Origin: Merismopedia glauca CCAP 1448/3
GTDB taxonomy: Bacteria > Cyanobacteriota > Cyanobacteriia > Cyanobacteriales > CCAP-1448
DNA: 42,647 bases
Reading direction: 5' to 3'
Assembly: GCF_003003775.1 (NCBI RefSeq)
Contig: NZ_PVWJ01000036.1
Coordinates: forward strand, 1-42,647
The position numbers were made by a program, and so were the translations under genes. Numbering within the stretch: position 1 is the first letter of the stretch; each line of letters begins with the position of its first letter. Positions 24,281 through 33,294 of this stretch are shown piece by piece. Under the pieces are notes generated by a model, which saw nothing but the letters and a program-made list of their open reading frames with translations, was not told the origin of the DNA and searched no databases.

Positions 24281-25480
24281 ATTACTGCTAATCTTTCACT
24301 GCCCTCCCCAACTTGGCAAACCGATTTATCTGTAGCTCAAACCTTACTTAAAGCTAAAGAAATAGCCGACTTTTGTACTGCTAACGCTGCGGCGACGGAA
24401 GCTAAAGGTACTTTTCCGGTGCCAGAATTTGAGTTAATAGCTCAATCTGGTTTACTAGCAGTACCACTACTGCCAAAATGGGGTGGATTAGGACTGGGAA
24501 TTGATGCCAATTTAACCTATGAATTACTGATGTTGCTCAAGCAAATTGGGCGAGGTAATTTAGCCGTTGGTAGGATTTATGAAGGTCATGTTAATGCCTT
24601 ACAGCTAATTCAAACCTTTGGTAGCGAAGAGCAAATAGCTGCTTATGCTGAAGATGCGCGCGATCGCCATTATATCTTTGGGGTGTGGAATGCAGAAGCT
24701 GGAGATGGAGTCAAAGTCATTCCGTTAGAAAATGGCGGTGCTAAGCTGGAAGGCTCGAAAACCTTCTGTTCTGGGGCTAGTTACGTGCAGCGTCCTTTCG
24801 TTAACGGCGCTTTACCAGATGGGAAATGGCAAATGTGCATTGTCCCGATGGAGCAAGTTGCTACCGTCAGCGATCCGAGTTGGTGGCAACCTCCAGGAAT
24901 GCGGGCTACTGTCAGCTATAAGATAGATTTTACCGGAGTTGAGCTAGATGCACACTATCTCATCGGTCAGCCAGATGAGTATAATCGTCAACCTTGGCTC
25001 TCTGGAGGAGCAATCCGATTTGCAGCAGTGCAACTAGGAGGTGCAGAAGCTTTATTCAACATGACTCGCGACTTTCTCAGGTCTTTGCAAAGAACCAGCG
25101 ATCCATATCAAGAAATGCGCTTAGGACAGATCGCGATCGCTCTAGAAAGCGGTCATCAATGGTTGCGTAGTGTTGCCGATCTGATGGCTAACTATCATCC
25201 CATATTCGGCGGTTCGCCTCAAGCAGATAGTCCCGATGCCGATCGCATTGTAACTTATGCCAACATGGTGAGAACTGCGATCGAACAGATTTGCATGGAT
25301 ACGATTCAGCACGCAGAACGCTCGATCGGGACTCGCGGTTTACTTCCACCTCAGCCAATGGAAAGGGTAATTAGAGATTTAACCATCTATTTACGTCAAC
25401 CAGCCTATGATGGCACGTTGAGATCTGTAGGAAAGTATGCCTTAAGTAGCGATCGCATGGCAGACGAGTTATGGTCTTAG
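24281..25480 (+). CDS. Acyl-CoA dehydrogenase-like flavoprotein with probable AUU start
   Basis: A 399-residue acyl-CoA dehydrogenase-like protein. The N-terminal helical domain has AKEIADFCTANAAATEAKG, then FPVPEFELIAQSGLLAVPLLPKWGG in two blocks. The flavin/substrate loop reads FGVWNAEAGDGV in place of the usual TEPxAGSD. The end reads QPAYDGTLRSVG where typical enzymes have a catalytic Glu in YEGT, so Asp replaces Glu. It may be an atypical dehydrogenase. The only ATG/GTG start (GTG 24419) would cut off 46 conserved-looking codons. An AGGAGG ribosome site at 24270-24275 sits five bases before ATT at 24281, in frame, with a stop (24269-24271) just upstream. AUU is therefore the likely start. 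Its stop overlaps the next start by ten bases. Confidence 0.82.
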   Translation: MTANLSLPSPTWQTDLSVAQTLLKAKEIADFCTANAAATEAKGTFPVPEFELIAQSGLLAVPLLPKWGGLGLGIDANLTYELLMLLKQIGRGNLAVGRIYEGHVNALQLIQTFGSEEQIAAYAEDARDRHYIFGVWNAEAGDGVKVIPLENGGAKLEGSKTFCSGASYVQRPFVNGALPDGKWQMCIVPMEQVATVSDPSWWQPPGMRATVSYKIDFTGVELDAHYLIGQPDEYNRQPWLSGGAIRFAAVQLGGAEALFNMTRDFLRSLQRTSDPYQEMRLGQIAIALESGHQWLRSVADLMANYHPIFGGSPQADSPDADRIVTYANMVRTAIEQICMDTIQHAERSIGTRGLLPPQPMERVIRDLTIYLRQPAYDGTLRSVGKYALSSDRMADELWS

Positions 25481-26211
25481 ATTCCCTCACTCGTGCTTCT
25501 AGCTTACCTTGGAGATCGATTCAGGAACTTGCTATTCCTCCTGTATTAGTGGTTGCTCCCCATCCAGATGACGAAACCCTAGGCTGTGGAGGCGCGATCG
25601 CTCTCCTGCGTGCTCTGAATTGCCCTGTAGAGGTGCTAGTCGTCAGCGATGGTACGATGTCTCATCCCAACTCTATTCAGTATCCAGCCCCTGTTTTGCA
25701 AGCTCTAAGAGCATCTGAAACCTTAACGGCAATGCAGATTTTAGGAGTAGAGAAAGCGGAGGTTACCTTTTTAAACCTACCAGATGGGGCGGTTCCTTTA
25801 CCCCAGACTGATACTTGGGAAGATGGATTACTCAAGTGTCGAGAAGCGATCGCCAGCATAAAACCTCAAACCGTCTTTTTGCCCTGGCGCAGCGATCCTC
25901 ACCCCGATCATCGAGCTACTTGGCATCTAGTCCAAGCTGCAATGAGTTATTTGCACCTTTCTCCCCAAATTATTGAATATCCCATCTGGGATTGGGATAA
26001 ACAGCAACAAGGAATGATTTCTAATTCAACTTTGATGAAAGCTTGGCGCATTAATATTCAATCCGTGCGATCAAAAAAGCAACAAGCGATCGCCGCGTAC
26101 CGTTCTCAAATTAGTAATTTAATCGAGGATGACCCCTGGGGATTCCAACTTAGTCCACAAATGTTAGATAACTTTTTGCATCCTTGGGAAGTGTATTTAG
26201 AGCAAATATGA
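25471..26211 (+). CDS. PIG-L family deacetylase
   Basis: A 246-residue zinc-dependent deacetylase of the PIG-L/LmbE family, which removes acetyl groups from N-acetylglucosamine-type sugars in conjugates. The zinc-binding motif VVAPHPDDETLGCGG is at about 28-42, and the third ligand is in DPHPDHRATW. It has no membrane segment and should be cytosolic. It overlaps the end of the acyl-CoA dehydrogenase gene by ten bases and overlaps the methyltransferase start by ATGA, so the three genes are translationally coupled. The context suggests it deacetylates the same glycoconjugate that the methyltransferase and glycosyltransferase act on. The true substrate is unknown. Confidence 0.92.
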   Translation: MVLDSLTRASSLPWRSIQELAIPPVLVVAPHPDDETLGCGGAIALLRALNCPVEVLVVSDGTMSHPNSIQYPAPVLQALRASETLTAMQILGVEKAEVTFLNLPDGAVPLPQTDTWEDGLLKCREAIASIKPQTVFLPWRSDPHPDHRATWHLVQAAMSYLHLSPQIIEYPIWDWDKQQQGMISNSTLMKAWRINIQSVRSKKQQAIAAYRSQISNLIEDDPWGFQLSPQMLDNFLHPWEVYLEQI

Positions 26212-26804
26212 GCAATTCACAACCAGCTAATTCTCTACCTCCTAGCTACTTCGACCAAATTTACCAAAAGGAACCAGATCCTTGGAAGTTTGCCACGAGT
26301 GACTATGAAGCCAACAAGTACCAAGCTACGATTGCGGCTTTGAATCGAGATAAGTACCGCTCAGGCTTAGAAATTGGCGGTTCTATCGGTATTTTAACCG
26401 AAAAACTAGCTGCTAGGTGTGAATCCATTTTATCTTTAGAGGTTTCAGCCCTAGCTCAAAGCCAAGCGATCGCTCGTTGTCAGCATTTACCTCACGTCCG
26501 TTTCCAAATCCTGCAAGTTCCCCAAGAGTATCCCTTAGAAAAATTTGACCTAGTTGTCCTCTCAGAAGTCGGCTACTACTGGTGTTTAGAAGACTTGAAA
26601 CAAGCTCGTCAACTAATCTTAGATTCTCTAGAGCCAGGGGGACAAATCCTCTTAGTACACTGGTTACCATTCACACCAGATTATCCCCTCACAGGCGATC
26701 TTGTCCACGATACCTTCTTGGAATTAGTACCGCATCAAGTGAAACACTTACTATCTCAACGCGAGGAAAAGTATCGCCTTGACCTTTTAGAAAAACAAGG
26801 ATAA
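26208..26804 (+). CDS. NodS-like SAM-dependent methyltransferase
   Basis: A 198-residue class I methyltransferase. The opening YFDQIYQKEPDPWKFATSDY and motif I GLEIGGSIGILTEKLA match the NodS-type family; NodS N-methylates the free amine of deacetylated chitooligosaccharide in rhizobia. The fourth strand is FDLVVLSEVGYYW and the later motif is LEPGGQILLVHW. The start is ATG at 26208, overlapping the PIG-L stop as ATGA; an upstream GTG-type start within the PIG-L gene is rejected. A methyl transfer to an amine freed by the deacetylase is a natural guess. It is convergent with the GT2 gene, with a palindromic repeat between. Confidence 0.88.
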   Translation: MSNSQPANSLPPSYFDQIYQKEPDPWKFATSDYEANKYQATIAALNRDKYRSGLEIGGSIGILTEKLAARCESILSLEVSALAQSQAIARCQHLPHVRFQILQVPQEYPLEKFDLVVLSEVGYYWCLEDLKQARQLILDSLEPGGQILLVHWLPFTPDYPLTGDLVHDTFLELVPHQVKHLLSQREEKYRLDLLEKQG

Positions 26805-26831
26805 AGGTGTTGGGTTTTACTCCTGACTTCT

Positions 26832-26860
26832 GTACAGACGTAGCACTGCTACGTCTGTAC
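26832..26860. repeat. 29-bp palindrome flanked by heptanucleotide units, copy 1
   Basis: Perfect 14-bp arms GTACAGACGTAGCA / TGCTACGTCTGTAC surround one C. TGACTTCT units lie on both sides. It is in the gap between convergent genes and may stop transcription in both directions. A near-identical copy in opposite flank orientation is at 29426-29454. Confidence 0.9.
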
Positions 26861-26879
26861 GAATGACTTCTGACTTCTC

Positions 26880-28214
26880 TCACGCTCCTTTTTTCCATGA
26901 TATTTGAGGTGAGGGGCGATTAACGACTAAAGAGGGAACTTGACGTTGCTGGCGCAAACTATTGACTCGCACCCGCAAATCGGCAATTGCTTGCTTAATT
27001 GGCACTAAAGACCAGCGCTGTTGCCAAATCCCTTCTGTTTGCTGACGCTGTTCTACTTGCTCCCACAAAGCCCCAAAAGTTTGACTTTGAGCTAATTGCG
27101 ATCGCAACCAACTATGATTGATGCCTAAGTTTTTACTCACACGTATAAAATCATGATTTTTGGGCAAATACCCCGATAAATGCTGCTGCCAGATTTTGCG
27201 TAACCGACGACGAGCGCGTAAGCGGCTTTCTACAGCTAAAGGGGTTTCTACCCGAAATTCTTCGCCTTTTTGCCCCATCTCCGTCCACATTCGCAGTTGA
27301 TTAGCAAATCCTTCTGCGGTTCGCCCAGAATCGCGAGCGGCTGTGGTAACTTTAACCAATAGACTATGCCGAAACCGAGCGTCTGCTCTTACTAAAGCTT
27401 GATAAAAAGCCACATCTTCAGGAGTACGCACTGCTGGCATTCCTCCGACTCTTTGGTACATCTGGGCTGTAACCGCCAAACTCGCGCCGTAATGGTGATT
27501 ATGGCGAGGAAAACCGTCGAAAGGGTCAGGATCTATGTAAGCTTCTAATTCAACAATTAAAGAGTAGTATCCTGCTCCTCGTAAGAAACAATTTCTGGCA
27601 TGAGGTTCTAGATTAGCTCTTTGGTGGCGATCAGTCAAAATTTTGCCCCCAACGGCATCTGCTCCTTGGGCAATTTCTGATAAAGTTGCAGCAATCCAAG
27701 TAGGAGACACTCTTGTATCTCCATCTGTCGAAGCGATGACTCCTCGATCGCGATTAATCGACAATAGCCGTCTGCAAGCTTCATCCATCAACATTTGCCG
27801 CACCCGACCGATATATGCTTCTGATGCAGGTAAAGTTCTCTCAACTACGTGCAAGACTAAATCTGGATGTTGACTGGCAAAGTCACGAGCAATTTGGGCT
27901 GATTCATCCGTGCAATTATTGGCAAAAACAATGATTTCGTAGCGGTTTTTGGCAAGGGGTTGACCTTGCAGATCTACTTGTTCTAGTAAAGAGATTAATG
28001 TCTGAGTCAGGAGTGCAGCTTCATTACGCACAGGAACGATCGCGCACACTTCACATTCTGGATCGGGTGAGATCTCGACTAAAGGTCGATCTTTGCAGAA
28101 ATAGGAAGTGGAAGAGAGCCTACTTTCAAAAGTCACGGCTTCCTTCGATTTCATCAATACCTCTAAGCGGCTAGAAGGAGCATAACTACTAACTACTAAG
28201 CTATCGTTTTTCAT
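26880..28214 (-). CDS. Soluble family 2 glycosyltransferase, cluster-associated
   Basis: A 444-residue glycosyltransferase with a GT-A core. The nucleotide-sugar site is CAIVPVRNEAALLTQTL, then YEIIVFANNCTDES, and the metal site is ASTDGDTRVS (DGD). The acceptor region includes VGGMPAVRTPEDVAFYQAL with a likely ED acid-base pair. Unlike chitin-synthase-type GT2 proteins it has no membrane helix. The C-terminal 120 residues are basic and helical and fit no family I can name. It lies opposite the dehydrogenase-deacetylase-methyltransferase row. Similar sets of these four families occur together in other bacteria to my knowledge, which links it to that row. The sugar and acceptor are unknown. 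Confidence 0.87.
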   Translation of the reverse strand: MKNDSLVVSSYAPSSRLEVLMKSKEAVTFESRLSSTSYFCKDRPLVEISPDPECEVCAIVPVRNEAALLTQTLISLLEQVDLQGQPLAKNRYEIIVFANNCTDESAQIARDFASQHPDLVLHVVERTLPASEAYIGRVRQMLMDEACRRLLSINRDRGVIASTDGDTRVSPTWIAATLSEIAQGADAVGGKILTDRHQRANLEPHARNCFLRGAGYYSLIVELEAYIDPDPFDGFPRHNHHYGASLAVTAQMYQRVGGMPAVRTPEDVAFYQALVRADARFRHSLLVKVTTAARDSGRTAEGFANQLRMWTEMGQKGEEFRVETPLAVESRLRARRRLRKIWQQHLSGYLPKNHDFIRVSKNLGINHSWLRSQLAQSQTFGALWEQVEQRQQTEGIWQQRWSLVPIKQAIADLRVRVNSLRQQRQVPSLVVNRPSPQISWKKGA

Positions 28215-28604
28215 GCAAATAGACCTTGCCTAATTCTCCAGATGACCATCATCAATTGCTAACTAACTTCACATTCCTGTCTTCAACTTACATTGGTCTA
28301 GATCGGGGTGAAAACTCCATAAAGATAGATAGTTCTTTCCTACTAAAGCGATCGATCCAAATTTCTGGAGATAGATCCCAATAATCGAAATTTATGCTTA
28401 TTTCTAGTTAAGTAATTTCCAGATCGAGAGGATGCGATCGCTAATTATCTTTAGCCTCCAAACTCAGGTCAAATGGTTGCTGGTAAGACGTTTGTGTTAT
28501 CTTAGTAAAGTTGTCTCAAAACCGCACATCCAGAGTTTCGGGTGTTTCTGTTTAATGAAATGCCTCTGGGTGGAGGATTAACCCGAAAGGAGTCTCATAA
28601 ACAT
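28215..28604. promoter_or_regulatory. rpsB upstream region
   Basis: These 390 bp separate the divergent GT2 and rpsB. The first 300 bp contain HIP1-type sites and AT-rich stretches with no gene. The last 80 bp form the structured leader described separately. Confidence 0.5.
28527..28592 (+). promoter_or_regulatory. Candidate pseudoknot leader of rpsB
   Basis: Two interlocked stems can form. Stem 1 pairs CATCCAGAG (28527-28535) with CTCTGGGTG (28564-28572), one G-U included. Stem 2 pairs TTTCGGGT (28536-28543) with ACCCGAAA (28581-28588). The order a-b-a'-b' is an H-type pseudoknot. Stem 2 ends on the AAGGAG ribosome site (28587-28592). In E. coli, S2 represses its own rpsB-tsf mRNA through the leader, so an autoregulatory site is likely by analogy. 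Confidence 0.6.
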
Positions 28605-29411
28605 ATGCCAGTTATTTCTTTAGCCCAAATGATGGAGGCTGGAGTTCACTTTGGTCATCAGACCCGTCGGTGGAACCCCAAAATGGCTCCCTACATCTAT
28701 ACCTCCCGTAATGGCGTTCATATCATCGATCTAGTCCAAACAGCGCAGTTAATGGAAGAGGCTTATACCTACGTCCGTTCTGCGGCTGAACAAAACAAAA
28801 AATTCCTCTTTGTTGGTACTAAACGCCAAGCTGCTGGGATTATTGCTCAAGAAGCCAGTCGCTGTGGTTCTTACTACATCAACCAACGCTGGTTGGGGGG
28901 AATGCTCACTAACTGGACTACCATCAAAACCAGAGTAGAACGCCTCAAAGACTTAGAAAGACGGGAAGAAAGCGGCGCGCTTGACTTACTACCTAAAAAA
29001 GAAGCTTCTGTACTCCGCCGCGAGATGGCGAAATTGCAGAAATATTTGGGCGGGATTAAACAAATGCGTAAGTTACCAGATTTGGTCGTAGTCATCGACC
29101 AACGTCGGGAATATAACGCAATTCAAGAATGCCAAAAACTGGGGATTCCCATTGTGGCGTTACTCGATACTAACTGCGATCCTGATGTCGTAGATATTCC
29201 TATTCCAGCCAACGATGATGCCATCCGCTCGATTAAACTCATACTAGGCAAGTTATCCGATGCTATCTATGAAGGTCGTCACGGTCAATTAGAAACCGAA
29301 TCTGAAGAAGATTACGAAGACTATGAAGGCGCTGAAGACGAAGGGGAAGAATACGAGATTGATGAATCGTTGATTCCTGATACTGAGGAAGAAGAGGAAG
29401 CGGAAGCATAA
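28605..29411 (+). CDS. rpsB: 30S ribosomal protein S2
   Basis: A 268-residue small-subunit ribosomal protein. It shows [16 protein letters not shown] (about 11-26), [26 protein letters not shown] and [19 protein letters not shown], all hallmarks of S2. After about 230 there is a very acidic tail (repeats of Glu and Asp with Tyr) that is typical of cyanobacterial S2. The start [13 protein letters not shown] at 28605 follows an AAGGAG site; an in-frame upstream TTG in the leader is not a real start. It is followed by tsf, as in most bacteria, but with a repeat in the 147-bp gap. Autoregulation through the leader pseudoknot is suggested. Confidence 0.97.
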   Translation: MPVISLAQMMEAGVHFGHQTRRWNPKMAPYIYTSRNGVHIIDLVQTAQLMEEAYTYVRSAAEQNKKFLFVGTKRQAAGIIAQEASRCGSYYINQRWLGGMLTNWTTIKTRVERLKDLERREESGALDLLPKKEASVLRREMAKLQKYLGGIKQMRKLPDLVVVIDQRREYNAIQECQKLGIPIVALLDTNCDPDVVDIPIPANDDAIRSIKLILGKLSDAIYEGRHGQLETESEEDYEDYEGAEDEGEEYEIDESLIPDTEEEEEAEA

Positions 29412-29425
29412 GTCAGAAGTCAGTC

Positions 29426-29454
29426 GTAGAGACGTAGCACTGCTACGTCTGTAC
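29426..29454. repeat. 29-bp palindrome flanked by heptanucleotide units, copy 2
   Basis: Arms GTAGAGACGTAGCA / TGCTACGTCTGTAC (one mismatch) surround one C, with AGAAGTC-type units on both sides. It is the same composite element as at 26832 with the flanks inverted. It lies between rpsB and tsf, so it may lower read-through into tsf. Confidence 0.88.
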
Positions 29455-29558
29455 AGAAGTCAGAAGTAAAAGATTTTGATTTCTGGCTAATGGGTACTAT
29501 TAAGCAAGTCATATTTTACTAGTACCAAAAATCAATAACTAACTAGGAACGATAAATC

Positions 29559-30215
29559 ATGGCGGAAATACCTGCAAAAGTCGTCAAACAACTTCGTGAC
29601 GACACTGGTGCTGGAATGATGGATTGCAAAAAAGCCCTGACTGAAGTTGGCGGGGACATGGAAAAAGCCAAAGAATGGCTCAGACAAAAGGGAATCACCT
29701 CAGCCGGAAAGAAAAGCGATCGCGTAGCCGCAGAAGGCTTGGTCGGTACTTACATTCACACTGGTGGTCGGATCGGGGTATTAGTTGAAGTTAACTGCGA
29801 AACCGATTTTGTAGCGCGTAACGAAGCTTTTCAAGCCTTAGTCCGCAATATTGCTATGCAGATTGCAGCTTGTCCTAATGTGGAATATGTTGGTGTAGAA
29901 GACATTCCTCAAGATATCGTCCAAAAGGAAAAAGATATTGAGATGGGTCGCGATGACATAGCCAATAAACCAGACAACATTAAGGAAAAAATAGTTCAAG
30001 GTCGGATTGAAAAACGACTTAAAGAAATGACCTTGATGGATCAACCTTACATTCGCGATCAAAACATCAATGTTGAAGAATTGATCAAACAATCGATTGC
30101 TCAACTTGGAGAAAAAATCCAAATTCGTAGGTTTGTCAAATTCATTTTGGGTGAAGGTGTAGAGAAAAAAGAATCTAACTTCGCTGAAGAAGTTGCAGCT
30201 TTTAGTGGTAAGTAG
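29559..30215 (+). CDS. tsf: Elongation factor Ts
   Basis: A 218-residue guanine nucleotide exchange factor for EF-Tu. The N-terminal UBA-like domain has [19 protein letters not shown] and [12 protein letters not shown]. The core has [16 protein letters not shown], which contacts EF-Tu. It is the short form usual in cyanobacteria, lacking the coiled-coil and duplicated core of longer EF-Ts. The start ATG at 29559 follows TAGGAACG. It is downstream of rpsB in the expected order. A terminator lies at 30279. Confidence 0.97.
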   Translation: MAEIPAKVVKQLRDDTGAGMMDCKKALTEVGGDMEKAKEWLRQKGITSAGKKSDRVAAEGLVGTYIHTGGRIGVLVEVNCETDFVARNEAFQALVRNIAMQIAACPNVEYVGVEDIPQDIVQKEKDIEMGRDDIANKPDNIKEKIVQGRIEKRLKEMTLMDQPYIRDQNINVEELIKQSIAQLGEKIQIRRFVKFILGEGVEKKESNFAEEVAAFSGK

Positions 30216-30278
30216 ATGCCACTATCTCAACCAATTTACTGACTCAGACCAAAAATATATAATTTCCTGGAATAGAGG

Positions 30279-30313
30279 CAGGTCTTATTAATAATTTGAC
30301 CTGTTTTCTTTTT
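30279..30313 (+). terminator. Intrinsic terminator after tsf
   Basis: Stem CAGGTC (30279-30284) / GACCTG (30298-30303) with a 13-nt AT-rich loop is followed by TTTTCTTTTT. Confidence 0.7.
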
Positions 30314-30474
30314 GTTGAAAGTTGATTTCAGATTTTGAGCCAAGATTCGGCAATCCCTGTATCATCCACTGCTACTCACAAACGTGCTATTAGTCACAAT
30401 AATAAATAGAGCAGTGTGTAGCGGCGGTGGGGTATCCCCAAAAAATGCCGACTCGATGTTTAGGAGAGTAGAAG

Positions 30475-33081
30475 ATGTTAGAAGCTTATCGTCAACACGC
30501 CAGCGATCGCGCGAAGTTGGAAATTCCCCCCCTACCTTTGGATGCACAGCAAGCCTCAGAGTTGTGTGAGTTACTCAAAAATCCACCTGCTGGGGAAAAG
30601 GAAATATTATTGGAGTTATTGCGCGATCGCATTCCCCCTGGTGTCGATCCGGCTGCTTATGTCAAAGCTGGTTTTCTGACGGCTATAGCGAAAAAAGAAG
30701 TTATTAGTCCCTTAATCACCCCCCAAGCGGCTGTATACTTGCTAGGAACGATGATGGGCGGTTATAACGTTCAATCTTTGATCGATCTGCTCAAATCAAA
30801 AGATCTGGATATTGCCGCTTCTGCTGCCGCAGCTTTGAGTAAAACCTTGTTAATGTTCGATGCCTACCACGATGTCATCGATTTAGCCGATACTAACCCC
30901 TATGCGAAGCAAGTAGTCGATTCTTGGGCGGCGGCGGAATGGTTTACTTCTCGCCCCAAATTAGCAGAAGCTATTACCGTTAGCGTTTTCAAAGTTTCAG
31001 GAGAAATCAATACAGACGACTTATCCCCCGCGCAACAAGCTACCACGCGCCCAGATATTCCCCTCCACGCCTTGGCAATGCTGGAAAGCCGTCAACCAGG
31101 TAGTTTAGAAACTATTGCTAAATTGAAAGAAAAAGGGCATCCCGTGGCTTTTGTGGGAGATGTAGTTGGGACTGGTTCATCTCGCAAATCAGCTATTAAC
31201 TCCGTATTGTGGCATATTGGGTCAGATATTCCTTTTGTTCCCAACAAGCGCAATGGTGGGTATATTTTAGGAGGAGCGATCGCCCCTATCTTCTTCAACA
31301 CTGCCGAAGATGCAGGCGCATTACCCATTGAATGCGATGTTAGCCAAATGGAAACGGGAATGGTAATTACCATCCATCCCTACAAAGGTGAAATTACCAA
31401 CGAATCTGGCGATGTTATTTCGACTTTTAGCCTCAAACCTGAGACTATTCGCGATGAAGTCCGCGCTGGTGGGAGAATTCCGTTACTAATTGGGCGCAGT
31501 CTCACTGATAAAACCAGAGAAGCCCTAGGATTAGGAATCAGTAGTATCTTTATTCGTCCCCAACCTGCGATCGCCAACGCAAAAGGCTACACTCTAGCTC
31601 AAAAAATGGTCGGAAAGGCTTGTGGATTGCCTGGAATCCGCCCTGGAATTGCCTGTACGCCCCACATGACTACCGTTGGTTCTCAAGATACCACAGGACC
31701 AATGACGCGGGATGAATTGAAAGAACTAGCTTGCTTGGGCTTTAGTGCAGATTTAGTTATGCAGAGTTTCTGTCATACCGCCGCTTATCCTAAACCCGTA
31801 GATATCAAAGTTCACCACGATTTACCCGACTTTTTCGCCTCTAGAGGTGGGGTAGCCTTGCGCCCTGGCGATGGTATCATTCACTCTTGGCTCAACCGGA
31901 TGCTTTTACCAGATACTGTAGGCACTGGGGGTGACTCCCATACCCGTTTCCCCTTGGGAATCTCTTTCCCTGCTGGTTCCGGTTTGGTGGCATTTGCTGG
32001 GGCTTTAGGGGTGATGCCTTTGGATATGCCAGAATCGGTTTTAGTGAGATTTAAAGGTGAGTTGCAACCAGGTGTAACCTTACGAGATGTAGTTAACGCT
32101 ATTCCCTACGTTGCCATTCAAAAAGGTTTATTAACCGTCGCCAAGGAAAACAAGAAAAACGTGTTTTCAGGGCGAATTATGGAAATAGAAGGCTTACCAG
32201 ATCTCAAAGTCGAACAAGCCTTTGAACTTACCGATGCAACGGCGGAACGTTCTTGCGCTGGCTGTACCATTAAACTCAGCATCGAAACCGTGGCTGAATA
32301 CCTGCGTTCTAATGTCGCCCTCATGAAAAACATGGTAGCGCGAGGTTACGGAGATGCGAAAACCATTTTGCGACGGGTAGCCAAGATGGAAGAATGGCTG
32401 GCTAATCCAGTCTTGATGGAAGCTGACGCAGATGCAGAATATGCCGAAGTCATTGAAATCGATTTAAACGAGATTACCGAACCCATAGTTGCAGCGCCTA
32501 ACGATCCCGATAATGTGAAATTATTGAGCGAAGTGGCTAACGATCCTGTACAAGAAGTATTCATAGGCTCTTGCATGACCAATATCGGTCATTATCGCGC
32601 TTCAGCTAAGGTTTTGGAAGGCGCAGGATCTGTCAAAACCCGCCTCTGGATTTGTCCTCCCACCCGCATGGACGAGCATCAACTCAAAGAAGAGGGTGTC
32701 TACAGTGTTTTTGGAGCAGCAGGAGCCAGAACGGAGATTCCAGGATGCAGTCTGTGCATGGGCAACCAAGCACGAGTAGCTGATGGGACAACCGTCTTTT
32801 CTACCTCAACTCGCAACTTTAACAACCGGATGGGGAAAGATGCGCGAGTCTATCTCGGTTCTGCGGAATTAGCGGCGGTTTGCGCTCTCTTGGGTAGGAT
32901 TCCTAGTGTAGAAGAGTATAAGGAGATTGTAGCTAATAAGATTAATCCCATTGCTAGCGATTTGTACCGCTATCTCAACTTCGACCAAATTGCAGGGTTT
33001 GAAGACGAAGGTAGGGTAGTTGCGTTAGAAGATATGCCCAAGATTGAAGATATTTTGGGAATTCCTGCTTTGAGCAAATAG
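30475..33081 (+). CDS. acnB: Aconitate hydratase B
   Basis: An 868-residue aconitase of the B type, which interconverts citrate and isocitrate and often also acts on 2-methylisocitrate. The N-terminal HEAT-like helical domain starts [20 protein letters not shown]. The swivel domain follows ([25 protein letters not shown]). The C-terminal iron-sulfur domains have [11 protein letters not shown], the first cluster Cys in [12 protein letters not shown], and the other two in [11 protein letters not shown]. All cluster cysteines are present. The start ATG at 30475 follows TAGGAG. It is monocistronic; a GC-rich palindrome at 33101 lies just downstream. Confidence 0.97.
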   Translation: MLEAYRQHASDRAKLEIPPLPLDAQQASELCELLKNPPAGEKEILLELLRDRIPPGVDPAAYVKAGFLTAIAKKEVISPLITPQAAVYLLGTMMGGYNVQSLIDLLKSKDLDIAASAAAALSKTLLMFDAYHDVIDLADTNPYAKQVVDSWAAAEWFTSRPKLAEAITVSVFKVSGEINTDDLSPAQQATTRPDIPLHALAMLESRQPGSLETIAKLKEKGHPVAFVGDVVGTGSSRKSAINSVLWHIGSDIPFVPNKRNGGYILGGAIAPIFFNTAEDAGALPIECDVSQMETGMVITIHPYKGEITNESGDVISTFSLKPETIRDEVRAGGRIPLLIGRSLTDKTREALGLGISSIFIRPQPAIANAKGYTLAQKMVGKACGLPGIRPGIACTPHMTTVGSQDTTGPMTRDELKELACLGFSADLVMQSFCHTAAYPKPVDIKVHHDLPDFFASRGGVALRPGDGIIHSWLNRMLLPDTVGTGGDSHTRFPLGISFPAGSGLVAFAGALGVMPLDMPESVLVRFKGELQPGVTLRDVVNAIPYVAIQKGLLTVAKENKKNVFSGRIMEIEGLPDLKVEQAFELTDATAERSCAGCTIKLSIETVAEYLRSNVALMKNMVARGYGDAKTILRRVAKMEEWLANPVLMEADADAEYAEVIEIDLNEITEPIVAAPNDPDNVKLLSEVANDPVQEVFIGSCMTNIGHYRASAKVLEGAGSVKTRLWICPPTRMDEHQLKEEGVYSVFGAAGARTEIPGCSLCMGNQARVADGTTVFSTSTRNFNNRMGKDARVYLGSAELAAVCALLGRIPSVEEYKEIVANKINPIASDLYRYLNFDQIAGFEDEGRVVALEDMPKIEDILGIPALSK

Positions 33082-33100
33082 TAAATAGGCGATCGCATAC

Positions 33101-33130
33101 CGTAGGGGCGCAACGCATTGCGCCCCTACG
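33101..33130. repeat. 30-bp palindrome, GTAGGGGCGCAA family
   Basis: 13-bp arms CGTAGGGGCGCAA / TTGCGCCCCTACG flank CGCA. It is the third copy in the window of the 8405 and 19545 family. It begins 20 bp after the acnB stop and could act as a terminator. Confidence 0.85.
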
Positions 33131-33294
33131 AATTCTCTTTTCCATATCAATCGATGTATCTGGTTAAATTCACCTAGAACAGAGTTTTTTGTGCGCTCAA
33201 ATATCCTGAAAATTGTCGATGAAATTGCAATGTCAAGAGCAATAAACTATAGGTCAAGTACCATCTCTCGATAGTTTTGACAGGTAAGCTTTAA

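Noticed and set aside
28542-28604. A longer rpsB start (TTG at 28542) that would add 21 residues.
   Set aside because: The segment is the structured leader and contains the ribosome site; S2 proteins begin at [13 protein letters not shown].
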